A stretch of 64,000 bases of DNA from PALSA-350 sp963834445 (GCA_963834445.1 CAWIBU010000008.1:1-64000); one strand, 5' to 3'. Numbered from the stretch's first letter, positions 28,516 to 37,839 are shown. Translations and numbers: made by a program. The notes: generated from the sequence alone by a model not told the origin.

Positions 28516-30123
28516 ATGCTGCGGACGCTTGCTACCCTATCGTTCTGTGCCCTCTCGCTGGCGCTGTTCTGGGCCCCTGCTCCCAGCGCCGCGCAAACGG
28601 CACCAGCGCCGGCAACTCCACCAACCATCCGGGTCACGTCGCGGCTGGTATTCCTCGACGTCACTGTGCTCGACAAAAAAGGGCATGTCGTCGTCCAGGG
28701 GTTAAGCAAAGATGATTTCGCGATCACCGAAGAAAAAAGGCCGCAGCGCATCTTCTCTTTTGAGGAGCCAAAAATACACGTAGTCGACAGCGCGCTCTCG
28801 CAGGATAGCCCCGCCGGCAAAGCCCCCCTCACGATCTTTGTGCTCGACCTCCTGAACTCCAGCTTTGCCGACTCTGCGTACATCCGCTACTCCATCCGCA
28901 AATTTCTCATGGCACAGCCCGACCAGTTAGCCGCGCCCGCCGAATTGATGGTGTTGGGCAACCAGTCGCTCGAAATGGTGCAGGGTTATACCCGCAGCAA
29001 AGAAGATTTGCTGTATGCGCTCGACCACGTGCCGGCGGCCATCCCCTACAAACACGACGAGGGCGCCTTCTTTGCGGAACGCTTCGGGCAATCGATCGAC
29101 GCGCTGCAACAAATCGCACTGCAGAACAAGGGCGTGCCGGGCCGTAAGAATATTGTGTGGGTGGGGCACGGCGGCCCCAGCATCATGACCGTGGCGCTCG
29201 TCGGGCCCATCGTGGACGAACTGAATCAATATGTGCGCGATACCACTAACATGCTGGTCGAGGCGCGCGTGAGCCTGTTCGTGATTTACCCCGGCCTCAA
29301 GGCAAGAGGCCCCGCGCTCACGTACAGCGAAGGGTCGGCGTCCGTCGATATCGGCGAGGACGATCCTTTTGCCGGCGACATCAACTTTGGCGTATTCGTC
29401 AATGAGACCGGCGGCAAGCTCTTCTACAACCGCAACGACGTCGACCGCGAGATCGAGCGATCGGAGCAACTGGGCTCCGCGTACTACACACTCACCTACC
29501 AACCGGAAGGCGGCATTGCCAACGGCAAATTCCGGCGGATTCGGGTAACCATGCGCGACCCCCGGCTGCGGGCTCTCACCAAGGCCGGCTACTTTGCGCC
29601 CGATCAACGTGCGCCGGTCGATCCCCGGCAACAGACCATGGCCAGTCTGGCCGAAGCGGCCCAGGCCTCCATCCCTTTCCAGGCCCTCGATGTATCCATC
29701 AAAGACCTGGTTCGCCACCCCGACACGCGCACTGCGGCATTCACGGTCGTGGTCAAACATAAAAACCTTAACTGGGACGAAAGCATAGCCGGAAAGAGCA
29801 CGGCACAGTTAGCGGTGGCGGCGATGAGCCTTTCCGGAACCGGCGACATCCTTGCCTCGAAACAGGAAACGGTGCTGCTTACCGTCAACACCCAGGATCC
29901 TGCCCAGCTAGCTGAGACGTTGACGAATCTGCCGTTGCTGCTTCGCGTTCCCCGCAAGACGCGCAACATCCGCGTGGCCATTCAGGGCGTGGAGGGTGGC
30001 CGGATCGGCACCGCCGAGCTGGACCGCACGATGATCGACGCCGCGCCTGCGGCGCCCACGCCCCCTGCCGCGCTACAACCTCGCCCCCAGGGGCAGGAAG
30101 CACCAACGCCGCCGGCCCATTAA
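28516..30123 (+). CDS. Exported VWFA-related acidobacterial domain protein
   Basis: 535 residues. A signal peptide ends near PSAAQ. The domain typical of the VWFA-related family expanded in Acidobacteria follows: TIRVTSRLVFLDVTVLDKKG, VVVQGLSKDDFAITEEKRPQ (read in two parts), then a von Willebrand A-like core with LTIFVLDLLNSSFAD, KNIVWVGHGGPSI and LGSAYYTLTYQPEGG. A C-terminal beta-rich part ends in a Pro/Ala tail. The molecular function is unknown; these are secreted or cell-surface proteins. It is divergent from the GNAT gene and followed by a clear terminator. This is the best single lineage marker in the window. Confidence 0.9.
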   Translation: MLRTLATLSFCALSLALFWAPAPSAAQTAPAPATPPTIRVTSRLVFLDVTVLDKKGHVVVQGLSKDDFAITEEKRPQRIFSFEEPKIHVVDSALSQDSPAGKAPLTIFVLDLLNSSFADSAYIRYSIRKFLMAQPDQLAAPAELMVLGNQSLEMVQGYTRSKEDLLYALDHVPAAIPYKHDEGAFFAERFGQSIDALQQIALQNKGVPGRKNIVWVGHGGPSIMTVALVGPIVDELNQYVRDTTNMLVEARVSLFVIYPGLKARGPALTYSEGSASVDIGEDDPFAGDINFGVFVNETGGKLFYNRNDVDREIERSEQLGSAYYTLTYQPEGGIANGKFRRIRVTMRDPRLRALTKAGYFAPDQRAPVDPRQQTMASLAEAAQASIPFQALDVSIKDLVRHPDTRTAAFTVVVKHKNLNWDESIAGKSTAQLAVAAMSLSGTGDILASKQETVLLTVNTQDPAQLAETLTNLPLLLRVPRKTRNIRVAIQGVEGGRIGTAELDRTMIDAAPAAPTPPAALQPRPQGQEAPTPPAH

Positions 30124-30156
30124 TCTGCGCGGGCGGCTCGCAAACAACCGAAGGTG

Positions 30157-30185
30157 CGGCCGGCGGCAACGCCGGCCGTTTTCTT
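30157..30185 (+). terminator. Rho-independent terminator after the VWFA gene
   Basis: The 9-bp stem CGGCCGGCG/CGCCGGCCG with GCAA loop is followed by TTTTCTT. It lies 34 bases downstream of the VWFA stop. Confidence 0.88.
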
Positions 30186-30236
30186 ATAGGTCGAGCAATT
30201 GGAAATTGGGCTTCGTATGCATCTCTCCTGGTTCGC

Positions 30237-31816
30237 TCAATCGTAGCTGCTCGTCGGCCACAGCTTCACCGGCGCTCCGGTGGTGTCTTTGTACTTCTCG
30301 CGCAGTTGGGTGAGCTGCGCGACCAGATCGTTGGCGATCGACTCATAGGCCGGATGCACTTTGTAGCCTGACCATTCAAAGAGACTCTCCATCTCATCCG
30401 GATCTTTTTCGAGATCGAACAGCTCCCACTCATTGACCGTGTAATAGCTGATCAATTTGTAGCGGCTGGTGCGGATCCCGTAGTGCGGAAAGACCCAGTG
30501 GCCCGGCGCGAATTCATAGTAGTGGTAGTACATCGAGGTTTGCCAATCCGCGGGAGCCTGCCCCTGCAGCAACGGCGCCACGCTTCTACCCTGCATATCG
30601 CCGGGGACAGGAATGCCGGCAAGGTCGAGAACGGTGGGTGCGTTATCAATGTTCACGATCCAATCGGTGCTGACCGAACCGGGCTTGACATGACCCGGAT
30701 AGCGAATCATCCAGGGAACGCGAACGCCTGCTCATACATGAACCGCTTGTCAAACCAGCCATGATCGCCCAGAAAGAAGCCATGGTCGCCGGTAAAGATA
30801 ACGATGGTATTTTCTGCCAGGCCGCTTTGATCCAGATAGTCCAGCAGCCGGCCAACGTTGTCATCCTGCGCACGCAGGGTCGCCAGAAAGTGGCCCATGA
30901 ATTTCTGATAGTTCCATTGCTTACGCTGGCGCTCAGTTAAATCTTTAGGCGGGTGGTAGTCCGGCATGTCCGCGATCCGGAGCCTGGCCTCGCGGGCGGC
31001 TGATGCGCGCAGCGAGTAGTCGTCGTAGAAGGTGCCCGGCTCCGGGATGCGCGTGTGTTCGTACAAGTGTTCGTACTGGTGAGGCGGATCAAACGGCCGG
31101 TGATCGCTGAAGAATTGCAGCATCATAAAAAATGGCTGAGTGAACTGCTTGATTCCTTCAATGGTGAAGTTGACTTCGTTATCGGTAATGTATCCGTCAT
31201 AGCTTTTCTCTTCGATAACATGGCTGCCCAGGCTTGGATTTCTCAGGTAGTGGTTAGGGTCGTAGTAAGGGCCGCCCGCGCCCTGCTTATAAACGAAGTA
31301 ATCGAAGCCAACCTCTCCTGGATTCGCGGGGAGGTGCCACTTTCCGACCATTCCTGTTTGATACCCGTTTTTCTTTAGAATCTTAGGCAGGGTTTCCTGT
31401 GCGGCGTCAAAGGTGGACGACGCCGTCACCCCCTGGGTGGTCTCCCCTGGATTCGATACCATCCCATTCAGGTGGTCGTACTTTCCCGTCAACAAAGTGG
31501 CCCGGCTCGGGGCACACAGTGCATTGGTCGTGAAGCTGTTCTCAAAGCGCATCCCTTCTCTCGCGATGCGATCGATATGCGGCGTGCTGATGAGCTGGCT
31601 GCCATAGCAGCCCAATGCATTCAGAGGAACACCCTCGGTCGTAATCCACAAGATATTTGGCTTCTTCGCCGAAGCACCGGCACGACTGTGCGGCGCAGCC
31701 GTCCGCGGCAGAGATTGAGCCGAGAGCAGCGGTGGCGCAACGGTTGCTCCCACGGCGGCCCCAGTCAACCTGGCCAGCATTTCCCTGCGGGTAAACAGCT
31801 CCTTGATCTCGCTCAT
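30237..31816 (-). pseudogene. Type I (formylglycine) sulfatase, one frameshift
   Basis: The N-terminal export signal has a twin-arginine look (TRREMLARLTGAAVGATVAPP). Then come the sulfatase core KPNILWITTEGVPLNALGCYG, the formylglycine site CAPSRATLLTGK (Cys to be converted), GMVGKWHLP, FFSDHRPFDPPHQYEH and IVIFTGDHGFFLGDHGWFDK. The frame ends early after RFMYEQAFAFPG. The true continuation RVPWMIRYPGHVKPG runs one frame over from about 30725 to the stop at 30237. One missing base near 30721-30727 explains it. It would hydrolyse sulfate esters in the periplasm. It is divergent from the FGE gene, its likely activator. Confidence 0.88.
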
Positions 31817-32061
31817 TTTCGATTTTCTCCTTGGATACCATCAGCGCCTGAGGATGCTGCTTCCCTGGTGACATGAACATTCCAGGCTGGATCTCGCCGG
31901 AGGTCATTCTATCTGACACCGTTCTCGATCAGGCCATCGGGTAGCGTGGCTCGGGGTTGGGCCGGGAGGAATCAATTCTCGCCGGAGCCGCTAGACTAAT
32001 GGAGAGAGATTGCTGAATCTGACGAACGGGTCTTCAGCTACCGGTGCAGGTGAGCGAGACG

Positions 32062-33045
32062 ATGACCAAGGAAGGCGATTCGAGCGAAAAGAAAGCCGGT
32101 GGCGGCTGCTGCACGCCCTCGTCGATGAGGGCAGCCGGGCCGGGCGCGGGGGGCGCAACGGATAACGGACCCCGCGAACCGCGCGATGCCATGCTTGCAC
32201 GCATGCGCCCGCTGCCAGGAGGAGAGTTTCTGATGGGCACGGACAGCGCTGACGGCTTTCCCCAGGACGGCGAAGGTCCGGTCCGAACGGTTTGTCTCCA
32301 TCCTTTTTCCATCGATATCTATCCCGTCACGAATGATCTCTTCGGCCAATTTGTCTCCGCAACCGGTTACACCACGGATGCCGAACGATTCGGTTGGTCG
32401 TTTGTCTTCTGGGCCCATATCCCCGAAAATCGCTTCCGCGAGCTGGCGGAGGACACGGTTGCCGCCGCGCCCTGGTGGTGTAAGGTACGCGGCGCGCGAT
32501 GGAACAACCCCGAGGGCACAGGGACGAACGTGGCCCTGCGCGGCAACCACCCGGTCGTGCACGTGTCGTGGAACGACGCGCAGGCTTTCTGTCAATGGTC
32601 AGGGCAACGCCTGCCCACCGAAGCGGAATGGGAGTATGCCGCACGGGGCGGTCTTGAACAAAAGGCGTATCCCTGGGGCGATAAGCTCAGACCCGGCGGC
32701 GAGCATCGTTGCAACATCTGGCAGGGGGAGTTTCCCAATCACGATACAGGCGATGACGGCTATACCGGGACGTGCCCGGTCGATGCGTTCCCGCCAAACG
32801 GATTGGGGCTTTCTTCGATCACCGGCAATACCTGGGAGTGGTGCGCGGACTGGTTTGATGCAGAGTTCCATCGAACGGCTGGCCGCCAGAATCCCCAGGG
32901 ACCGCCCGACGGTACAGCGCGTGTGATGAAGGGAGGATCTTTTCTTTGCCACAAGTCCTATTGCAATCGGTACCGTGTGGCGGCGCGAAGCGCGAACACA
33001 CCTGACAGCTCGACTGCCAATATCGGCTTCCGCTGCGCGTTGTGA
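32062..33045 (+). CDS. Formylglycine-generating enzyme (sulfatase-modifying factor)
   Basis: About 327 residues. It oxidises the sulfatase Cys to formylglycine. The FGE-sulfatase fold is recognised from PGGEFLMGTDSADGFPQDGE, HPVVHVSWNDAQAFCQW, LPTEAEWEYAARGG and SSITGNTWEWCADWF. The decisive feature is the active-site segment GGSFLCHKSYCNRYRVAAR with both copper-binding catalytic Cys, then NTPDSSTANIGFRCA, which matches true FGE rather than general SUMF1-like domains. The N-terminal CCTP motif is also common in prokaryotic FGEs. A GTG at 32044 is an alternative start. It is divergent from the sulfatase gene, so the two probably form an enzyme/activator pair. Confidence 0.95.
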   Translation: MTKEGDSSEKKAGGGCCTPSSMRAAGPGAGGATDNGPREPRDAMLARMRPLPGGEFLMGTDSADGFPQDGEGPVRTVCLHPFSIDIYPVTNDLFGQFVSATGYTTDAERFGWSFVFWAHIPENRFRELAEDTVAAAPWWCKVRGARWNNPEGTGTNVALRGNHPVVHVSWNDAQAFCQWSGQRLPTEAEWEYAARGGLEQKAYPWGDKLRPGGEHRCNIWQGEFPNHDTGDDGYTGTCPVDAFPPNGLGLSSITGNTWEWCADWFDAEFHRTAGRQNPQGPPDGTARVMKGGSFLCHKSYCNRYRVAARSANTPDSSTANIGFRCAL

Positions 33046-33130
33046 GCGCGAACGAACCTAAGGTATTCGTAACTTCACAATGTGACCACTGAGAAGCCGA
33101 CGAGGCGTCCCGCTCAGCTGCTGTCTAAAG

Positions 33131-34210
33131 CTAAGCGGCGGCCCGCGTGAGCCGCTCCCTCAGTAGTGCTAAGAGCGCCTTTTCTTCCTGGCGAAGTGCA
33201 TGGGGGGCCTCGTCCTCTTCCATCTCCCCCCTCACCCTCTGCATCATTGCACCACTCAGGTAGGTATCCAGTACTGCCGGATGCACGTAACACTTACGGC
33301 AAACGGAGGGCGTGTTTCCCAAACGCCGCGCCACGTCCTTAATGGCTTGCACGACGTTTCGCTTGGCCTGCGTTTGCGATTCAAAAGCTTCGAACTCCTG
33401 CAACATGTTGCACGCCAGCACGGTCCCTGCCCAGGTCCTGAAATCCTTGGCGGTGAAGTCCTCATGCGAGACTTCACGCAGGTATTCGTTTACATCTGCC
33501 GAATCAATGCTGTGGTGCGCGCCTTCGCTGTCGACATACTGGAACAGCTCCTGACCCGGGATATCCTGGCAACGCTGAATAATTCTTGCCAGCCGGCGGT
33601 CGTTGAAGTCAATCGTGTGCTTGACCCCGCTCTTGCCCTGAAAGCTGAAGCGAATGCCCGTTCCCTCCACTTGTACGTGCTTGTTACGCATCGTGGTCAA
33701 ACCATAAGAATGGTTTTCGCGTGCGTATTCTTCGTTGCCAACACGTATCAGCGTTACCTCCATTAAACGTACGATCGCTGCCAGCACTTTCAATCTCGGC
33801 AGGCCCGGCAAACCGAGATCATGGCTCACCCGTTCCCGGATCACGGGCAGTAACTCGCCAAAGATGGTCATGCGTTGGTATTTGGTTTCGTCGCGAACTG
33901 CGCGCCAACGAGGATGGTACCGGCTCTGTTTGCGGCCTCGCGCATCGCGTCCCGTGGCTTGCAGATGTCCTTTGGGATTCGGGCAAATCCACACGTCCGA
34001 CCAGGCCGGCGGAATGACCAACGACTTGATCCGCGCAAGCGTGTCCTTGCTCCGCAGCGGCTTGGCATCGGCGTCGATATAGGAGAAGCCTTTACCTCGC
34101 CGCCGGCGGCGGATTCCAGGCTGAGCATCGTTAACATAGCGCAGTCCCGCGGCCTGCGCCGACTCGATAGGATCCGTGCTTAGGTCGGTTATTCTTTTGC
34201 GTTTAGGCAT
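33131..34210 (-). CDS. DNA topoisomerase IB (poxvirus-like)
   Basis: About 359 residues. It relaxes supercoils through a 3'-phosphotyrosyl intermediate. The N-terminal domain (GLRYVNDAQPGIRRRR, GFSYIDADAKPL, IPPAWSDVWICPNPKGHLQA) is followed by the catalytic domain: LIRVGNEEYARENHSYGLTT, FSFQGKSGVKHTIDF, DFRTWAGTVLACNML, and the Tyr-bearing VCRKCYVHPAVLDTYL. The ATG at 34210 is chosen over a TTG at 34222. Bacterial TopIB is an accessory topoisomerase, often in stress or horizontally spread gene sets. Neighbouring genes here are regulators rather than replication genes. Confidence 0.93.
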   Translation of the reverse strand: MPKRKRITDLSTDPIESAQAAGLRYVNDAQPGIRRRRRGKGFSYIDADAKPLRSKDTLARIKSLVIPPAWSDVWICPNPKGHLQATGRDARGRKQSRYHPRWRAVRDETKYQRMTIFGELLPVIRERVSHDLGLPGLPRLKVLAAIVRLMEVTLIRVGNEEYARENHSYGLTTMRNKHVQVEGTGIRFSFQGKSGVKHTIDFNDRRLARIIQRCQDIPGQELFQYVDSEGAHHSIDSADVNEYLREVSHEDFTAKDFRTWAGTVLACNMLQEFEAFESQTQAKRNVVQAIKDVARRLGNTPSVCRKCYVHPAVLDTYLSGAMMQRVRGEMEEDEAPHALRQEEKALLALLRERLTRAAA

Positions 34211-34378
34211 GCGTTTCAACAAATATTCGGATGCAAGTTGAAGGGCGCAGGTTTAGCCGTATGCATCACTGGCGGGCGAAACCGCCTGTGCGCTCAAACT
34301 CATTTTTTCCCGCAGTCCCCATGCTCCAGATTGCAGATTTGCATCTCAAATGCTGAACCGGTTTCTGGGAGGGATTCG

Positions 34379-34534
34379 ATGAGACGGCTGCTTTTATGGG
34401 GAAGCGTAATTGCTGGAGGGGTAGCGGCCTATTTAATGTATCGCCGCGGAGAACCATTGGGGAAGATCGCTCAACGCTCGATCGGCAATCCAGTTGGATC
34501 GCTCATTTCGGAGTTAAGCTCTCCACCAGCGTAG
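34379..34534 (+). CDS. Small single-pass membrane protein
   Basis: 51 residues. An ATG behind GGGAGG starts MRRLLLWGSVIAGGVAAYLM, a single membrane helix with positive N-terminus, followed by a short Gly/Pro-containing tail (RRGEPLGKIAQRSIG). No family recognised. It lies between the convergently placed TopIB and kinase genes; 9 bases separate its stop from the kinase stop. Confidence 0.5.
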   Translation: MRRLLLWGSVIAGGVAAYLMYRRGEPLGKIAQRSIGNPVGSLISELSSPPA

Positions 34535-34542
34535 TGCGTCAC

Positions 34543-35271
34543 TCATAAAGGAAGAGAGATTCTGAAAAGCGTGCCGCTCTTACCTGGCCGCACGCTGCTG
34601 CGCATCTTAATGGTTCCACGGTGACGCGTGACTATTTTTTGTGAGAGCGCCAGCCCGAGCCCCGTGCCTCGATCTTGTTTGGTGGTGAAGAATGGACGGA
34701 AAATTTCGTCTCCATACTCCGGTGGAATTCCATGGCCGTTATCGGCAATCAGCAATTGAACTTCTTTTTGCCGCTTGCGGAGACGAATATAAATGGTGCC
34801 GGCGGGCGGCACAGCGTCCAAAGCGTTGGTCAGCAGGTTAGAAATCACCTGCAGCATTTCGCCTGAGTAAATCGGCGCTACCACATCCCCGGGAAGATCC
34901 TTTACCAGGTGTATCTTCTTGTCCTCGATCGTCCGCTGATGAATTCGAAGCGCGGCTTCTGCCAACAAAACCAGACTGACGGGCCTGGGCTGATTCGCCG
35001 CTTTAGCGAAACTAAGCGTGCTGTTGGCAATCTCAATAACGATGGCCACCTGCTCGTCGGCCAATTGGGTGTAGCGGCGAACTTCCTCTGGCCTGTTCGC
35101 TCCCAGTGCTGTTAGGTAGTTGAGGTTGCGCAACGCCTCCAGCGGATTTCTAATGTCATGCATCACTTCAAGCGCGAGGCGTCCTGCGGTCGCGAGTTCG
35201 TCAGACCGACGCAAGGCCTCGGCGGTCAACTCCAGTTTGGTCTGCAAATCGTCGACCTTTATATTGCTCAA
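34543..35271 (-). CDS. Orphan cytosolic sensor histidine kinase (HisKA + HATPase)
   Basis: 242 residues from a TTG preceded by GGGGAG. It has no membrane or PAS region. A short coiled coil leads into the dimerisation domain with phospho-accepting His in LEVMHDIRNPLEAL. Then come the N box VISNLLTNALDAVPP, G1 IADNGHGIP, F box FRPFFTTKQ and G2 GTGLGLALSQKIV. No response-regulator gene is adjacent. It is divergent from the Crp/Fnr gene across a 413-bp gap that contains a palindromic operator-like site. Confidence 0.9.
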   Translation of the reverse strand: MSNIKVDDLQTKLELTAEALRRSDELATAGRLALEVMHDIRNPLEALRNLNYLTALGANRPEEVRRYTQLADEQVAIVIEIANSTLSFAKAANQPRPVSLVLLAEAALRIHQRTIEDKKIHLVKDLPGDVVAPIYSGEMLQVISNLLTNALDAVPPAGTIYIRLRKRQKEVQLLIADNGHGIPPEYGDEIFRPFFTTKQDRGTGLGLALSQKIVTRHRGTIKMRSSVRPGKSGTLFRISLPL

Positions 35272-35684
35272 GCTGGCTCCCCGTGTTCTGGAGAGGCGTC
35301 ATCATGGCGCTTCGATCGGAGAGTCGTTCTCCGCTGACCAGTGGTAGTTGACAGTTCTTAGGATGCCAGAAACCGGTAATAATGTCGCATAGCCGACATA
35401 ATTATTTAGTGTTTTGTATTTGCCGTGCGAAGCGCGACGGTGGCCAGGCGAAAACGCCGCTCCCTCAGAACCGGCATCCGCGCTCCTCTCCAGGGAACTC
35501 AGCGGCTCTGCCGCTTAGAGTGGGCGCTCAACTCTTCGTCACGTAACTTATTGAAAAGCAACATCGCCGAGCCAATAAGGAATAAGATAGAAACACAGCG
35601 GTTGACCCGCTTGTTCTAGTCAGGCGTGACCTGCTTCCGTCTTCATGACGGCGGTCCTTTGCGATCTGAAGCAAAGGATCGATC
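35272..35684. other. Divergent intergenic region, kinase / Crp-Fnr gene
   Basis: 413 bases without a recognisable gene. It holds the promoters of the kinase (leftward) and the Crp/Fnr regulator (rightward) and one 18-bp palindrome at 35382-35399, annotated separately. The part around 35560-35600 is A/T-rich. Confidence 0.5.
35382..35399. promoter_or_regulatory. 18-bp palindrome, candidate operator
   Basis: ATGTCG-CATAGC-CGACAT is a perfect dyad of 6-bp arms with a 6-base centre, flanked by A/T-rich DNA (TA on the left, AATTATTTAG on the right). It lies in the intergenic region between the kinase and the Crp/Fnr regulator. The two-half-site spacing resembles Crp/Fnr-family operators, although the half-site is not the Crp or Fnr consensus. 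Confidence 0.45.
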
Positions 35685-36380
35685 ATGCTTGCTGCGACGA
35701 ATCTTTTCCTGTCTTCCCTTTCCCCACAGAGCCGCGAGTCCTTACTTGCGCATAGCCTTGCCGTACCGTTACCCGTGAGAACGCTGCTCTACAAGGCGAA
35801 CGAGATCCCGGACTACGCCTACTTCATCACCTCAGGAATGGCTTCAGTGGTTGCCATGTCGAGCGATGGCGGCACGGCAGAGGTCGCGGTCATTGGGTGT
35901 GAAGGAGTCGTGGGATGCATCCATCTATTAGGGCCCGCGCCGGTGTCGACCGAGTCCTTCATGCAATTGGACGGTACTGGCCTCAGGATTCCGTTAATCG
36001 AGCTGCGCAAGGCGTTTCGATCTTCGGAGGAAATACGCGACCGCATCCTGGAATTTGTGCAGGAGCAGTCGTTGAGCGTGAGCCAGATTGCCGGCTGTAA
36101 CCGGCTGCACGAAGCAGAAGCGCGTCTGGCGCGCTGGCTCCTCATGGTGCAGGATCGAACCGGGTCTGACGTTTTAAATTTTACCCAGGAATTCTTAGCC
36201 ATGATGCTGGGGGCGCAGCGGACCACCGTGACCATGGTAGCCGGCAATCTGCAACGAAGTGGACTGATTGAATATCGGCGAGGGCGCGTCAAAATTCTCA
36301 ACCGGCAAAATCTCGAAGAAGCCGCATGCGACTGCTATCAGGTCACCAGGAATCTCTACCATCAGCTTTATCAGGACTAG
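35685..36380 (+). CDS. Crp/Fnr-family transcriptional regulator
   Basis: 231 residues. The N-terminal cNMP-binding-like beta-roll (LYKANEIPDYAYFITSGMAS, AEVAVIGCEGVVGC) lacks the Cys cluster of Fnr and the canonical cAMP-phosphate cassette. The long helix is followed by RLARWLLMVQDRTGSD and the winged helix (FLAMMLGAQRTTVTMVAGNL, GLIEYRRGRVKILNR). A Cys-containing tail (EEAACDCYQVT) is shared with many acidobacterial paralogues and with the remnant at 3.7 kb. The signal sensed is unknown. Its start follows AAAGGATCG. Confidence 0.9.
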   Translation: MLAATNLFLSSLSPQSRESLLAHSLAVPLPVRTLLYKANEIPDYAYFITSGMASVVAMSSDGGTAEVAVIGCEGVVGCIHLLGPAPVSTESFMQLDGTGLRIPLIELRKAFRSSEEIRDRILEFVQEQSLSVSQIAGCNRLHEAEARLARWLLMVQDRTGSDVLNFTQEFLAMMLGAQRTTVTMVAGNLQRSGLIEYRRGRVKILNRQNLEEAACDCYQVTRNLYHQLYQD

Positions 36381-36912
36381 CGCAGTCCGTCACACAGATG
36401 GTCATTTATCCCGTGACGCCTGAGCGAACCGCAGAAGTCCCGCAGGGACGGACTTAAAGTAATCAGGACGCCAGTCATGGGTTGACTATAGCCAGCTGAT
36501 TCGTCCCGTTAGGGACGACTGAGCGCAGGAGCAGCATTTCAGCCGTCCCTGACGGGACTGGGTCTCTGGGTTCGGGTTTACCCAGGACTGGGGTCCTGGG
36601 CTACTTTCAGTCCGTCCCTGCGGGACTCTGCGGCTCGCTCAAACCTCGTGGGAGAAACGATCCTATTTCCGGCGCACTACGCTCGCGTCTAACCGCGCGG
36701 GCATCGAAGAAACAAATCCAGCAGACGCTCCGGACTTCCTGGTCGTTGTGGAACGCAGCCTGCTCGCGATCCCTCCCCTCGTGGCCGTCACTTATTCGTT
36801 CGGCCTGGATGCCTGCTGCCGAAAACTAAGTTGTGTCAGACTGTTTGCCTCCATAGGCAACTTTTTCAGTGACTATGTACTTCTTACTGTTCGCGGTAAG
36901 AGGAAAAAACAC
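36381..36912. other. Intergenic region with REP-like palindromes
   Basis: About 530 bases. The first 250 hold a cluster of GTCCC-rich palindromes (annotated separately). The remainder leads to the DUF4142 gene; an open frame begins at 36748 but its extra residues precede the evident signal peptide, so I leave it non-coding. Confidence 0.55.
36436..36627. repeat. REP-like cluster of four GTCCCTGCGGGAC palindromes
   Basis: Copies are at 36436-36454 (AGTCCCGCAGGGACGGACT), 36501-36518 (TCGTCCCGTTAGGGACGA), 36541-36561 (CCGTCCCTGACGGGACT within) and 36609-36627. The first and last copies are exact 19-base reverse complements of each other. Each can form a short hairpin. Similar extragenic palindromes are common in Acidobacteria. 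Confidence 0.75.
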
Positions 36913-37458
36913 ATGAAAAATCTCTGGTTGCAATGTATAGCAGGCGCCACACTAGGCACTCTGTTAGCTAGTGGGACAGTACTCGCGCAGGACACGAAGT
37001 CGTCAGACAAGACTTTCGTGAAGAACGCGATGGAGGGAAGCTTAGCGGAAGTAAACTTTGCCAAGTTGGCTCTGCAGAAGAGTCAGGACAAGAACGTGCG
37101 TGAGTTTGCCACGAAGATGATCCACGATCACGAGATGCTGATTTCAGAAATGAAACCGGTGGCGAAACAGCTGGGAGTGAGGGTGCCCTCCGGGCCTCCG
37201 CTATCAGATCACGCGAAATACATGGAATTGAAAATGAAGTCCGGCACCGACTTTGACCGGGCTTACGTGGAAGCCATGGTCAAGGATCACCACGATGACT
37301 TGTCGACATTTCTCGACGAGAGCGGCAAGACCAACGATCCGCAGCTGAAGGCTGCTGTAGAGAAGGGCGAGTCAGTCATCCGCCAACACACAGAGCTAAT
37401 CGATAAGATCGCGCACATGGGTGGCATCCAGACTCCTCCCATGCCGTCGAACGCTTAG
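36913..37458 (+). CDS. Exported DUF4142 (ferritin-like helical) protein
   Basis: 181 residues. A signal peptide (MKNLWLQCIAGATLGTLLAS, ending near VLAQ) precedes a four-helix DUF4142 domain: DKTFVKNAMEGSLAEVNFAK, NVREFATKMIHDHEMLISEM, FDRAYVEAMVKDHHDDLS, VIRQHTELIDKIAH. The His/Glu pairs resemble ferritin-like metal sites, though the biochemical function is unproven. The start at 36913 follows AGAGGAAAAAACAC. A strong hairpin follows the stop. Confidence 0.9.
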   Translation: MKNLWLQCIAGATLGTLLASGTVLAQDTKSSDKTFVKNAMEGSLAEVNFAKLALQKSQDKNVREFATKMIHDHEMLISEMKPVAKQLGVRVPSGPPLSDHAKYMELKMKSGTDFDRAYVEAMVKDHHDDLSTFLDESGKTNDPQLKAAVEKGESVIRQHTELIDKIAHMGGIQTPPMPSNA

Positions 37459-37490
37459 TACCCGGCCCTCACTGGGGGTGAAGGTACACA

Positions 37491-37525
37491 CTATCTGCGC
37501 AGGTGCAACAAGCCTGCGCAGATAG
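37491..37525 (+). terminator. Hairpin terminator after the DUF4142 gene
   Basis: A perfect 13-bp stem CTATCTGCGCAGG/CCTGCGCAGATAG with a 9-base loop lies 33 bases after the stop. The T-run is not immediate (TTTTTT at 37541-37546), so this may be a bidirectional or weak terminator. Confidence 0.65.
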
Positions 37526-37638
37526 ACCGTTCGCTGACGCTTTTTTGCGAATGAGAAGCATGGCTGGAGTGTTATAGGAACGATCTTGTCAAGCAATCGA
37601 AGGGCGCAATCGAAGGGCGCAACGGGCGCAAAGAGGGG

Positions 37639-37839
37639 GTGACATTCATTGACACCAAACCCAAGCCGAAAGTCAATGTTCAGGAATCGATTGCGAATGC
37701 AAAAGTTTACTGCAAGCAGAATCCCGAGAGCTTTGTCAGTCTGCGGGATTATAGTGGCGATATTTACGATCAGACCTGCGCAGTCTTCGCCGCAGACCAA
37801 CAAGCCACCGATCCCTCTTACAAAATCGGCTCAGATTAA
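37639..37839 (+). CDS. Possible small protein, weak support
   Basis: 66 residues from a GTG. The sequence VNVQESIANAKVYCKQNPES, then FVSLRDYSGDIYDQTCAVFA, has a protein-like residue mix with two Cys. No family recognised; a weak GGGGGT precedes the start. It lies in a 600-base region (37459-38054) with otherwise no gene. It could be a chance frame. Confidence 0.3.
   Translation: MTFIDTKPKPKVNVQESIANAKVYCKQNPESFVSLRDYSGDIYDQTCAVFAADQQATDPSYKIGSD

Noticed and set aside
28407..28883. N-terminal extension of the GNAT gene
   Set aside because: It is antisense to the VWFA gene and shows no family similarity.
36400..36640. CRISPR array
   Set aside because: The repeats are palindromes of varying sequence with irregular spacing and no cas genes; REP-like elements explain them.
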